From JAJYSO01 sp964579505 (GTDB taxonomy: Bacteria; Bacteroidota; Bacteroidia; Flavobacteriales; Flavobacteriaceae): 64,000 nt of DNA. The stretch is taken from the NCBI GenBank assembly GCA_964579505.1, contig CAZOGC010000001.1:62001-126000 (forward strand), given 5' to 3'. This document shows, one piece after another, positions 1 through 7,798 of the stretch. Below the pieces are notes generated by a model. It had not been told where the DNA came from. It saw only the letters and a program-made list of their open reading frames with translations, and searched no databases. Both the position numbers and the translations under genes were made by a program. How positions within the stretch are numbered: the stretch's first letter is position 1; every line of letters begins with the position of its first letter.

Positions 1-236
1 ATAACCAGCGCCGGAAACATAGCTTTAAAAATAATGCGTCTCCCCAAATGAGCGCCGAAAATACGTACGGTCAAATCGGTAGCTAAAAAAATAAAAGGGA
101 ATGTAAAGGCTCCCCAAGTAGCTTTAAATCCGAAAACAGTAATCGGAAACTGTACTAAATAATTACTAGCCGCAATAATAAAAATGTGAAAACCGGCAAG
201 CGTAAAGGCCAGTTTTTTAGTTTGTTGGAGTAGCAT
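1..236 (-). CDS. yhhQ: Queuosine precursor transporter YhhQ (N-terminal part)
   Basis: Only the first 78 or so codons lie in the window; the gene runs off the left edge. The visible protein begins MLLQQTKKLAFTLAGFH and contains SNYLVQFP and TWGAFTFPFIFLATDLTVR, followed by IFGAHLGRRIIF. This agrees closely with my memory of E. coli YhhQ (VUT/COG1738 family), an inner-membrane transporter that takes up queuosine precursors such as preQ0 or preQ1 for tRNA modification. Two hydrophobic segments are visible. The ATG at 234-236 lies 5 nt after the A-rich tail of a candidate preQ1 riboswitch, which independently supports the function. No other queuosine gene lies in the window. Family assignment is confident; the exact substrate is inferred. 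Confidence 0.9.
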   Translation of the reverse strand, partial: MLLQQTKKLAFTLAGFHIFIIAASNYLVQFPITVFGFKATWGAFTFPFIFLATDLTVRIFGAHLGRRIIFKAMFPALV

Positions 237-240
237 GTCG

Positions 241-275
241 TGTAGTTTTTTTACGTGGGAGGATTTCGAACCACG
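241..275 (-). promoter_or_regulatory. Candidate preQ1-I riboswitch aptamer
   Basis: Read on the minus strand, the aptamer starts with stem half CGTGG (275-271), then a TTCGAAATCCT loop, then CCC with the returning ACG, then T and the A-rich tail AAAAAAACTA (252-243). The same order (stem, GGTTC-type loop, CCC, A-rich tail ending ACTA) defines the short preQ1-I aptamer known from the Bacillus queC leader. The tail ends about 5 nt before the yhhQ start codon, so control is probably at translation initiation. A small hairpin, GACG-6 nt-CGTC (277-290), sits directly upstream. The assignment rests on motif reading; no covariance model was run. Confidence 0.78.
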
Positions 276-303
276 AGACGCTTTAACGTCTGTTAATTTG
301 GGC

Positions 304-337
304 GCAAGGTACGCTTTTTTATAAAAAATGAGCCCAA
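304..337 (-). promoter_or_regulatory. Weak candidate promoter for yhhQ
   Basis: On the minus strand TTG (337-335) is followed after 23 nt by TACCTTGC (311-304), an imperfect match to the Bacteroidota -7 box TAnnTTTG. It would give a leader of roughly 60 nt carrying the riboswitch. The TTG overlaps the terminator stem of the upstream glsB-type gene, so the assignment is tentative. Confidence 0.35.
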
Positions 338-350
338 TATTTTGGGCTCA
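323..350 (-). terminator. Intrinsic terminator of the GlsB-type gene
   Basis: A perfect 9-bp stem, TGAGCCCAA (329-337) with TTGGGCTCA (342-350) and a 4-nt loop. On the minus strand it is followed by a run of six T residues (328-323). It separates the 402-644 gene from the yhhQ leader. Confidence 0.85.
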
Positions 351-401
351 AAAATAATACAATCAACAGATTACGGCATTTTGTAATCAGTTATAGACTC
401 A

Positions 402-644
402 TTATTTTCCTTTAATAAGTCTAATAATCCAAATAAGAATAATGGCACCAATAAGGGCAACAATTAAATTACCAATAATTCCGCCGCCGGTAATACCAAT
501 CCAGCCGAGTACCATGCCACCAATCCAGCCGCCAATAATTCCTACAATAATATCTACAATGAGGCCAAAGCCTTCACCGCGCATAATTTTTCCGGCCAGC
601 CATCCGGCTATAGCACCAATAATAAGGGTCCAAATAATGCCCAT
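402..644 (-). CDS. GlsB/YeaQ/YmgE family stress-response membrane protein
   Basis: An 80-residue, very hydrophobic and glycine-rich protein: MGIIWTLIIGAIAGWLAGKI, then GGWIGGMVLGW, ending RLIKGK. The three glycine-rich membrane segments and the length match the transglycosylase-associated (GlsB/YeaQ/YmgE) family, small inner-membrane proteins often induced by general or acid stress. Their biochemical role is not settled. It is monocistronic, with its own terminator at 323-350. The upstream region carries a nested inverted repeat (670-716) that could be an operator. Family membership is clear; regulation is inferred. Confidence 0.85.
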   Translation of the reverse strand: MGIIWTLIIGAIAGWLAGKIMRGEGFGLIVDIIVGIIGGWIGGMVLGWIGITGGGIIGNLIVALIGAIILIWIIRLIKGK

Positions 645-669
645 GAGTTTAAAAATTTAGGGGGTTAAT

Positions 670-716
670 GTTAACGAATATATAAAAAAATGATTATATA
701 TTACAAAATCGTTAAC
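670..716. promoter_or_regulatory. Nested inverted repeat upstream of the GlsB-type gene
   Basis: The outer arms are GTTAACGA (670-677) and TCGTTAAC (709-716), a perfect 8-bp inverted repeat. Inside it lies a second perfect pair, AATATATAA (677-685) and TTATATATT (694-702). The array is centred about 50 bp upstream of the 644 start codon, where a promoter or operator would be expected. No consensus TAnnTTTG box is seen on the minus strand here. Confidence 0.45.
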
Positions 717-801
717 TATTTTTATTTTATATCATTGTTTTAAGGGGCCGTTTTAGAGGCTATTATTTTACTTTTGTCGCTATAATTACAATAAGCGATT
801 G

Positions 802-1335
802 ATGGCTACATGGAAATTTGATGCAGAGCACAGCGAACTTATGTTTAGGGTTCGTCACTTAATGATAACTACTACTACCGGAAGTTTCTTACAATTTTCT
901 GTAACTATGCAAGCAGCAGAGAAACCTTTTCATCAAGCTTGTTTTAAGATGAATGCTGAGGTAGATTCTATAGATACGCGAGATCAAATTAGAGATGATC
1001 ATCTAAAGAACGCTGATTTTTTTGATGTTAAACGGTATCCGCAGATTACATTTGAATCAACTGGACTTAAAAAGAAGACTTCTTCTGACGAATACAGTTT
1101 GCAAGGAATACTGACGATAAAAGGAACTGCAAAGTCGGTTGAATTTACCCTGAAGTATGGCGGTATAGCCAAAGACGCCTATGCTAATGAATATAAGATG
1201 GGGTTTACAGTATTAGGCGAAATTGACCGAAGAGATTGGGACATTTCATTTTATATGCCTTTAGAAACCGGTGGAATTGCTGTAGGTAATAAAATTTCTG
1301 TTTGGGCAGAGGTAGAGTTTAAGCGTGTAGATTAA
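802..1335 (+). CDS. YceI family protein
   Basis: A 177-residue protein starting MATWKFDAEHSE. The open frame extends one codon further to a TTG, but the ATG at 802 is the natural start. YceI proteins form a lipocalin-like barrel that binds isoprenoid or other lipids; several are periplasmic or acid/base induced. Typical features seen are the N-terminal W-x-D-x-x-H-S pattern, DHLKNADFFDVKRYPQITF, the GILTIKGTAKSVEF stretch and the late G-x-x-D-R-R-D-W motif. No signal peptide is visible, so this copy may be cytoplasmic. A perfect -7 box, TACTTTTG, lies at 769-776. Its stop abuts the stop of the convergent MFS gene with no spacer. The ligand is unknown. Confidence 0.88.
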   Translation: MATWKFDAEHSELMFRVRHLMITTTTGSFLQFSVTMQAAEKPFHQACFKMNAEVDSIDTRDQIRDDHLKNADFFDVKRYPQITFESTGLKKKTSSDEYSLQGILTIKGTAKSVEFTLKYGGIAKDAYANEYKMGFTVLGEIDRRDWDISFYMPLETGGIAVGNKISVWAEVEFKRVD

Positions 1336-2508
1336 CTACTCAGTTTCTGTAGCAATAGGAGTTTCTGGTTTTTTGCTCTTCAAAAACGCAAAAGCTAAGA
1401 AAGCTCCCACAAGTGCCAGTCCACAACCCACCAAAACCGGGGTGTCATAAGCTAATCCCAGTGTAATAGGAATTCCGCCTAGATAGGCACCTAACGTGTT
1501 TCCCATATTAAAACAAGCCTGTCCGGCAGAGGCCGCAAAGGTTTCGGCTCCTTTAGCATCACGAATCAACATCATTTGTAGCGGGGTACCCACCAAAAAG
1601 GCAATAATGCCGGTTATTAAGGCCATTACGTATGCCATAAACCCTATAGAAGCTGTAAAATGAACGACCAATAAGCAGATTACCATTGCCAAAAAACCAA
1701 TAATAGCGGCTATGGTAGGGTTCATTATGTCAGCTAGTTTGCCTCCCAGCAAGTTGCCTATTACCATTCCCAGTCCTACCAAAATCATAATAATAGGTAC
1801 CTGACTTTTTGCCAATCCGGATACGTTTATAACTAAGGGAGCAATGTAAGAAACCCAGGCAAAGAGTCCACCGGTACCAATAGCAATCACCGCCACAAGC
1901 AACCAAGAACGTCTCTTTTTAAAATAGTGCAGTTGTTTTCGCAGGTTATTGTTGGCTTGTTGTGGTAAGTTGGGTAACCATCCACCAATAGCGATAAGGG
2001 TAATAAGCCCAATAAAACTAATGATGCCGTAAGAAACGCGCCATGATAAGTGTTCACCCACAAAAGTACCTAGTGGAACCCCCACTAAGTTAGCCAGCGT
2101 AAGCCCGGTAAACATAATGGCTATGGCCTGCGCTTCTTTTCCTTTTTTAGCTAAACGTGTGGCTACTACAGAACCTACACCAAAGAAAGCTCCATGGGGC
2201 AATCCGGCTACAAAACGAGTAATTTTGAGCAGTGTAAAACTAGGAGAGATGGCAAAGAGTGCGTGAAATACCACAAAAATGACCATCAAAATCATGAGAA
2301 TTTTTTTGGGCGGATATTTTCCTGAAATCAATACTAAGGTCGGAGCGCCTACTACTACTCCTAGCGCATATAGCGTAATTAGACTAGCAGCCGAAGGAAT
2401 ACTTACGCCTAAGTCCTGTGAGATAATAGGCAAGATACCCATCATTGTAAATTCAGCCATTCCAATAGCCATTCCTCCACATGCCAAAGCCAAAAGTCCT
2501 TTCTTCAT
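1336..2508 (-). CDS. MFS transporter, AraJ-like (DHA1 family)
   Basis: A 390-residue, 12-helix major facilitator protein. It begins MKKGLLALACGGMAIGMAEF and shows ALGVVVGAPTLVLISGKYPPKK (loop 2-3 region) and GFVAGLPHGAFFGVGS-like sequence in helix 4 to 5. The pattern resembles AraJ/sugar-efflux-type DHA1 exporters. The open frame extends 26 codons further upstream to 2586. The extra residues are not membrane-protein-like and the AATTTTGCA promoter-like sequence lies inside them, so I prefer the ATG at 2508. It is convergent with yceI and divergent from the GT9 gene. Substrate unknown; efflux of sugars or drugs is an inference from family. Confidence 0.85.
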   Translation of the reverse strand: MKKGLLALACGGMAIGMAEFTMMGILPIISQDLGVSIPSAASLITLYALGVVVGAPTLVLISGKYPPKKILMILMVIFVVFHALFAISPSFTLLKITRFVAGLPHGAFFGVGSVVATRLAKKGKEAQAIAIMFTGLTLANLVGVPLGTFVGEHLSWRVSYGIISFIGLITLIAIGGWLPNLPQQANNNLRKQLHYFKKRRSWLLVAVIAIGTGGLFAWVSYIAPLVINVSGLAKSQVPIIMILVGLGMVIGNLLGGKLADIMNPTIAAIIGFLAMVICLLVVHFTASIGFMAYVMALITGIIAFLVGTPLQMMLIRDAKGAETFAASAGQACFNMGNTLGAYLGGIPITLGLAYDTPVLVGCGLALVGAFLAFAFLKSKKPETPIATETE

Positions 2509-2697
2509 GCCTACATTTTTGAGGGTGCAAAATTCGTATAAAGAAAGAGTTTTGCCAACAATAATGCGCAGTAAATAACTAAACAACGTTATTTTTCTGT
2601 TGGGTGTGTAAGGTGACGACCAAGATATATGACAGAAAGCGCTATTTTTGCATTAAATAAGCCGATGAGAAGACCCAATTGGCTACACTGATTTAAT

Positions 2698-3756
2698 ATG
2701 AAAGTTTCCCCTCGTACAAAAGAAGTTTACCGTAAATCTATGCACAGCCTTACTAAAAATGTAGGGCAAGTAAAGATTCCAAAAAATGGAAATCCAATTC
2801 ATCCGGAAGCGGTAAAAAGTGTGTTAGTTATTCGCCCCAACCATCGACTGGGAAATCAATTACTCATCATTCCGGTTGTAGAAGAATTGATGGCATGTTT
2901 TCCGAATGCCAAAATCGATCTGTTTTTAAAAGGTAACCTGGGCCCTATTTTATTTAAACACTTTCCGGCGGTCAATCAAATTTTTAAATTACCTCGAAAG
3001 CCCCTAAAATCGCTGTTTTCATATATAGGAGTGTGGTTTGGGCTGAAAAAGCGCAAATACGATGTGGTTTTTAATGTTGAAAAAAATTCTTCTTCCGGTA
3101 GATTAGCGGCTCAGTTTGCGCGCGGTCGCTATAAATTTTTTGAAATTACGGCTGAGCGCCTAGCGCAGCAAAATGAAATTTTTCAAAGAGATTTTATACA
3201 CAATGCCAAGGCGCCTATTTTGAGTCTTAGAGAGCATTTAGCCGATTTAGGATTTGATAGAAGAGAAGAACCATTGCCTTTAATGCGCCTTAGACTAAAT
3301 GAAGATGAGCAACAAAGAGGAAAAGAACAGCTGGCAAAAATAGCCGACCCGACTCAAAAAACCATCTGTTTATTTACGTATGCCACCCGCGATAAAATCT
3401 ACACAGAAGAGTGGTGGAAGTCCTTTTATGAACAGCTAAAAGAAGCTTATCCTACTTGCAATATAGTAGAGATGCTTCCGGCAGAGAAAGTATCGCAAAT
3501 TGATTTTGCGGCTCCTCATTATTACAGTAGAGATATTTTAGAAATGACCGGTTTTTTGGCAGCTACAGACGTTTTTATTGGCGCTGATAGCGGAATTATG
3601 CACCTGGCAAGTGCTTCCGGAGTTGCTACTTTAGGCTTGTTTAAAGTAACAAAAACATTGAAGTACGAACCATATGGGCCGGGTAGTAAGCCTATAGATA
3701 CTACTCAGACTTCTATAGCGCAATTAGTAAAAGAAGTGGCAGCTTATATAGCATAA
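2698..3756 (+). CDS. Glycosyltransferase family 9 (heptosyltransferase-like)
   Basis: A 352-residue GT-B fold protein. The N-terminal half contains VLVIRPNHRLGNQLLIIPVV (about residues 42-61), the classic GT9 start where the acceptor is bound. The C-terminal half has FIGADSGIMHLASASGVAT (about 298-316), the nucleotide-sugar binding loop typical of the ADP-heptose:LPS family. It probably acts at the inner face of the cytoplasmic membrane in lipopolysaccharide or other glycan assembly. There are no other LPS genes nearby, so donor and acceptor cannot be named. A TATTTTTG box at 2643-2650 supports a separate transcript. The first 35 residues are polar and not conserved in the family. Confidence 0.85.
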   Translation: MKVSPRTKEVYRKSMHSLTKNVGQVKIPKNGNPIHPEAVKSVLVIRPNHRLGNQLLIIPVVEELMACFPNAKIDLFLKGNLGPILFKHFPAVNQIFKLPRKPLKSLFSYIGVWFGLKKRKYDVVFNVEKNSSSGRLAAQFARGRYKFFEITAERLAQQNEIFQRDFIHNAKAPILSLREHLADLGFDRREEPLPLMRLRLNEDEQQRGKEQLAKIADPTQKTICLFTYATRDKIYTEEWWKSFYEQLKEAYPTCNIVEMLPAEKVSQIDFAAPHYYSRDILEMTGFLAATDVFIGADSGIMHLASASGVATLGLFKVTKTLKYEPYGPGSKPIDTTQTSIAQLVKEVAAYIA

Positions 3757-3852
3757 GGCTATAGCATATAAAAAATCAACCTCAATTTTTTTGTTAACTT
3801 TGAGCCAACTTTAAATAAAAAAACTTTTCCATACTAAAACAATTATAAAGCC

Positions 3853-5502
3853 ATGAAGAAGAAAATATGGGTAGCTACGGTTTGTGTGATTGCTGCCGTA
3901 AGTTTAAACGCGTGTAAGCAGAAGAAAGCTAAAAAAACAACAGCTACTACAGCAGAAGAAAATATTCAACAAAAAGTAGCAGCGTATGCCCCGGTAAAGT
4001 TAACAACCAATATTGATGAGCTTTCAGATAGCCAAAAGAAAATGATTCCGCTGCTCATAAAAGCTGCCAAAGTGATGGATACCTTGTATTGGTATCAAAC
4101 CTATGGCAATTTAGATAGCTTGCTAACCACTATTTCTGATCCGGCAGTAAAAAAATTTGTGATGATTAACTACGGTCCTTGGGATCGCTTAAAAAACGAT
4201 AAACCTTTTGTAAAAGGAGTAGGACCTAAACCGGCAGGGGCTAACTTCTACCCAAAAGATATGACGAAAGAAGAATTTGCTCAGGCTGATTTAAAAGACA
4301 AAACGGGACTTTATAATTTTATTCGTCGTGATAAAGACGGAAAATTGTACACTTTACCGTATCATGTAAAATTTAAAAAATCATTACAATACGCGGCAGA
4401 TTTATTGCGACAAGCAGCTAAAATATCAGAAAATGATGGGCTGACAAATTACTTAAACTTGCGTGCAGATGCGCTGCAAACGGATAAGTTTCGTAAAAGT
4501 GATTTGGCCTGGATGGATATGAAAACAAATACTCTCGGATTGGTTATTGGTCCGATAGAAACCTATGAAGATCAGCTTTTTGGCTATAAAACTTCGTATG
4601 AGTCGTATGTGTTGGTTAAAGACAAAGACTGGAGCCAGCGGTTGGCTAAATATGCACACTACTTACCGGAGTTACAAGACCATTTGCCGGTACCTGAAAA
4701 GTATAAACAAGAAGAGCCCGGTTCAGACGCTGACTTAAATGCCTACAACGTTATTTATTATGCCGGAGCTGCTAATGCAGGTGGAAAAACCATTGCTATT
4801 AACTTGCCTAATGATGAGCAGGTACAATTGCAGCGCGGTACACGTAGATTGCAATTAAAAAATGTGATGCGCGCTAAATTTGATAAAATTTTGGTGCCTA
4901 TTTCGCACGTTTTAATTACTCCCGAACAGCAAAAGCACATTACTTTTGACGCCTTTTTTGCGGCTACTATGTTTCATGAAGTGGCCCATGGTTTGGGTAT
5001 AAAAAATACCATAGATGACAAAGGAACGGTGCGAAAGGCTCTAAAAGAATACGCTTCTGCTATTGAAGAAGGAAAAGCTGATATTCTTGGGCTGTATATG
5101 ATTGAACAACTATTAAAAAAAGGAGAATTAGACGGAAGCATAGAAGACTACTACACCACATTTGTAGCCAGTATTTTTCGGTCGGTTAGATTTGGTGCCG
5201 GCGATGCACATGGAATTGCCAATATGATTCGTTTTAATTTCTTTAAAGAGCACGGAGCTTTTACGCGTTTAGATAACGGATACTACAAAGTTAACTACGA
5301 CAAAATGCATCAAGCCGTAAAAGACTTGTCTAAATTATTACTTACGCTACAAGGCAATGGTGATTATGCCGGTGTGGCTAAATTGGTGAAAGAAAAAGGA
5401 AAAATTGGTACGCAACTTCAAAAAGATCTCGATCGGTTGGGCGCTAAGAATATTCCGGTAGATATTGTCTTTAAACAAGGAACAAAAGTGCTGGGACTTT
5501 AA
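3853..5502 (+). CDS. M49-like (dipeptidyl-peptidase III-type) zinc metallopeptidase, lipoprotein
   Basis: A 549-residue protein with an N-terminal lipoprotein signal (VSLNAC, Cys21), so it is probably anchored on the periplasmic or outer-membrane side. The zinc site reads MFHEVAHGLGIKN (about residues 374-386), followed about 40 residues later by EEGKADILGLY, which supplies the third ligand. This arrangement and the surrounding sequence resemble DPP III-like proteins annotated as Zn-dependent hydrolases in Bacteroidota. Classic DPP III carries HExxGH, so this HExxH form is a variant. DPP III enzymes release N-terminal dipeptides; activity here is inferred. The gene has a perfect -7 box TAACTTTG (3795-3802) and a strong terminator at 5526-5557. 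Confidence 0.72.
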   Translation: MKKKIWVATVCVIAAVSLNACKQKKAKKTTATTAEENIQQKVAAYAPVKLTTNIDELSDSQKKMIPLLIKAAKVMDTLYWYQTYGNLDSLLTTISDPAVKKFVMINYGPWDRLKNDKPFVKGVGPKPAGANFYPKDMTKEEFAQADLKDKTGLYNFIRRDKDGKLYTLPYHVKFKKSLQYAADLLRQAAKISENDGLTNYLNLRADALQTDKFRKSDLAWMDMKTNTLGLVIGPIETYEDQLFGYKTSYESYVLVKDKDWSQRLAKYAHYLPELQDHLPVPEKYKQEEPGSDADLNAYNVIYYAGAANAGGKTIAINLPNDEQVQLQRGTRRLQLKNVMRAKFDKILVPISHVLITPEQQKHITFDAFFAATMFHEVAHGLGIKNTIDDKGTVRKALKEYASAIEEGKADILGLYMIEQLLKKGELDGSIEDYYTTFVASIFRSVRFGAGDAHGIANMIRFNFFKEHGAFTRLDNGYYKVNYDKMHQAVKDLSKLLLTLQGNGDYAGVAKLVKEKGKIGTQLQKDLDRLGAKNIPVDIVFKQGTKVLGL

Positions 5503-5525
5503 ATTATCAACGATGATTATATTGT

Positions 5526-5557
5526 AAACAGGCGCCCGAGGCGCCTGTTTATTTTTT
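5526..5557 (+). terminator. Intrinsic terminator after the M49-like gene
   Basis: An 11-bp perfect stem, AAACAGGCGCC (5526-5536) with GGCGCCTGTTT (5540-5550) and a 3-nt loop, followed by ATTTTTTA. It sits between the convergent M49-like gene and selD; the T-run favours the plus strand. Confidence 0.9.
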
Positions 5558-5616
5558 ATGAAGGTTAGATTTACAGGTATTTATAGGCTAAGCCGATTGA
5601 TTTTTTGTAATCAAAT

Positions 5617-6675
5617 TTATTGCACAATAATTACGTTGTCTTTTTGAGGTTCAAATTGCCCTATGGGCTCGCAAAAATCGGCGTATCCCTCTTTTTTTAA
5701 TAGTGATTGAACAGTTGAAAGTTCATCCGGGCTTACGGCTAATAAAAGTCCACCGTTAGTTTGAGGATCAGGTAAAAGTTTAAACCCCTCTAATGCATCG
5801 GCCGTAGGATCAAACTTTATTTTATCACTTACTGCGTTCCAGTTTCTATACGTAGCATCCGGAAGAATATTTTTATCTAAATATTTTTTTAACCCTGCTA
5901 TTTTTGGTACTTTTTTATAGGTTAAAACCGCAGATAGTCCTGAAGATTCAGCCATTTCAATTAGATGTCCGGCCAGTCCAAATCCGGTAACGTCTGTCAT
6001 GGCGTGAACCCCTTCAATTTTGCCTAGTTTTTCTCCAATTTTATTGAGCCGGGTTAGCTGTTGATGTAAAAGCGGTAAATCACTTTCGTCTAGTTGTTCA
6101 CGTTTAGAAGCGGTGGCTAAAATACCTATTCCCAAAGGTTTGGTAAGTAATAATAAATCTCCTGCTTGTGGAGTGCTATTTTGTTTGAGGTGTTGAATGA
6201 GTACGCGTCCGTTTACAGACAGGCCAAATATAGGTTCACGACTGTCAATGCTGTGTCCGCCGGCTAAGGGGATTCCGGCTTCATTACAGATGGTTCGTGC
6301 TCCTTCTAAAACTTCTTGAGCAGCGTCTGCGCCTAATTTCTCGATAGGCCAGCCCAAAATGGCTAATGCCAGCATAGGGGTGCCTCCCATGGCGTACACA
6401 TCGCTAATGGCGTTGGCGGCAGCCACTTTTCCAAAGACAAAAGGGTCGTTAACGATAGGGGTAAAAAAATCGGTGGTGGCTATGAGGGCTTCGGTGTCGT
6501 TAATACGGTAAACAGCCGCGTCGTCTTTTGTGTTGTTGCCTACCAATAATTGAGGAAAGGTTTGTGGTGCTTGATTGCTGTGTAGTATTTTTTCGAGTAC
6601 TTGCGGCGCAATTTTGCAGCCGCAACCGGCTCCATGAGCATGTTGAGTGAGCTTGATTTTCTTTTCTTCTTGCAT
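5617..6675 (-). CDS. selD: Selenide, water dikinase
   Basis: A 352-residue SelD, the enzyme that makes selenophosphate from selenide and ATP. The N-terminal glycine-rich loop HGAGCGCKI carries Cys18 and Lys21, equivalent to the essential Cys17 and Lys20 of the E. coli enzyme; the active residue is Cys, not selenocysteine. AIR-synthase-like motifs follow: TTDFFTPIVNDPF, SDVYAMGGTP, the GGHSID loop and TDVTGFGLAGH. It lies 20 nt behind mnmH on the same strand, so the two are almost certainly one transcript. The selenophosphate probably feeds tRNA selenouridine synthesis. There is no sign of selA, selB or selC in the window. Confidence 0.97.
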   Translation of the reverse strand: MQEEKKIKLTQHAHGAGCGCKIAPQVLEKILHSNQAPQTFPQLLVGNNTKDDAAVYRINDTEALIATTDFFTPIVNDPFVFGKVAAANAISDVYAMGGTPMLALAILGWPIEKLGADAAQEVLEGARTICNEAGIPLAGGHSIDSREPIFGLSVNGRVLIQHLKQNSTPQAGDLLLLTKPLGIGILATASKREQLDESDLPLLHQQLTRLNKIGEKLGKIEGVHAMTDVTGFGLAGHLIEMAESSGLSAVLTYKKVPKIAGLKKYLDKNILPDATYRNWNAVSDKIKFDPTADALEGFKLLPDPQTNGGLLLAVSPDELSTVQSLLKKEGYADFCEPIGQFEPQKDNVIIVQ

Positions 6676-6695
6676 AATGTTAAAGGAGCAGTTAA

Positions 6696-7745
6696 TTAAA
6701 CTGTTTTCTGAAGTTGTTGTAAAATAATTTTAGCGTTTTCTTGTGGGTTGGTATCCGGAAGGGACACAGAAAGGGTAGCATCGCTAAATTTCTGTCGGCT
6801 TTTGCTGTATGCGCTGTCATAGTATGCCAATAAAATGGCAAAAGCATCTTTTAAATTACCTTCTTTAATAAACTGAATGGTTTGTTGCATGCGCAATCCG
6901 CCTAATCTTTTTTGAATCCTTTTTGTAGCAGCTATCAAGGCTTCGGTATTAAATTTTCCGTAGCCTTGCAAGATAAATTCTAGTCGTTTATCAAAAGGGA
7001 CGTTTACATTAATCCGTTCTGCTGCTTTCATCTGGTTGAAAAATTTATGGGGAATATTGATGTTTCCAATTCGGCTACTTTCACTTTCTACCCAAATGGT
7101 TTTGTCTTTAAAACGGGTTTGTTGTAGTGTTAATAACCGCATAGCCAATTTGTTTTCAAACTGTTCGGTACTGTCTTGAGAATGGCTGTCTAAATTGCCA
7201 AAAGAAGAACCTTTGTGTTGGGCAATTCCTTCTAAATCAACAACAGCATGTTGATTTTGTGAGAGCTCTTGAAGAATCTCGGTTTTTCCGCTGCCGGTAT
7301 ATCCGCCTAAAACACGTAACGTATAGGGTTTTTCAAATTGTGCTAGAACCCAGTTTCGGTAGGCCTTATAACCACCTTCTAGGCTATAAACTTTAAATCC
7401 GTATAAATCGAGCAGCCAAGCCACCGCTGCACTTCGCATACCTCCTCGCCAACAGTGCACCAACACGTTTTTTTGTGCTCGTTTATTAAGCCGGGCTTCT
7501 ACCTGATTTACCATGGTTTTCATTTTAGGACCATAGTAATCTAAGCCTACTTTGATGGCTTTTTGTCGACTTTGTTGTTTGTAGGTAGTGCCCACCACTT
7601 TGCGCTCTTCATCTGTAAATAGCGGGAGAGAAAATGCACCGGGGTAATGTGCTTGTTGGTATTCTTTAGGACTGCGAACGTCGACCACTAAGTAAGTGGC
7701 GGCTAAAGATAAAAACTCGTCAATATGAATGCGCTTTACTGCCAT
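6696..7745 (-). CDS. mnmH: tRNA 2-selenouridine synthase
   Basis: A 349-residue protein with the two-domain layout of MnmH/YbbB/SelU. The N-terminal rhodanese domain carries the active cysteine in VHCWRGGMRSAA (Cys98, matching Cys97 of E. coli). The C-terminal P-loop domain has GGYTGSGKTEIL (about residues 148-159). The enzyme replaces sulfur with selenium at wobble uridine of tRNAs for Lys, Glu and Gln, through a geranylated intermediate. Lying directly upstream of selD, it forms a compact selenium-to-tRNA module. A TACCTTTA box (imperfect -7) lies just upstream, and the SPFH gene ends 53 nt away on the same strand, so read-through from it is possible. Confidence 0.96.
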   Translation of the reverse strand: MAVKRIHIDEFLSLAATYLVVDVRSPKEYQQAHYPGAFSLPLFTDEERKVVGTTYKQQSRQKAIKVGLDYYGPKMKTMVNQVEARLNKRAQKNVLVHCWRGGMRSAAVAWLLDLYGFKVYSLEGGYKAYRNWVLAQFEKPYTLRVLGGYTGSGKTEILQELSQNQHAVVDLEGIAQHKGSSFGNLDSHSQDSTEQFENKLAMRLLTLQQTRFKDKTIWVESESSRIGNINIPHKFFNQMKAAERINVNVPFDKRLEFILQGYGKFNTEALIAATKRIQKRLGGLRMQQTIQFIKEGNLKDAFAILLAYYDSAYSKSRQKFSDATLSVSLPDTNPQENAKIILQQLQKTV

Positions 7746-7798
7746 AGCGCAAAATTATTGATTTTAGGACAGTTTAAAGGTATATTTAAACAGAATAA

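Noticed and set aside
241..290. tRNA-like text (GGTTCGAAATCC, CCCACG) suggesting a tRNA 3' end
   Set aside because: No matching 5' half, D arm or anticodon arm exists upstream. The motif fits a preQ1-I aptamer in front of yhhQ better.
5617..6675. Possible selenocysteine SelD
   Set aside because: The active position is TGC/TGT cysteine; no in-frame TGA is present.
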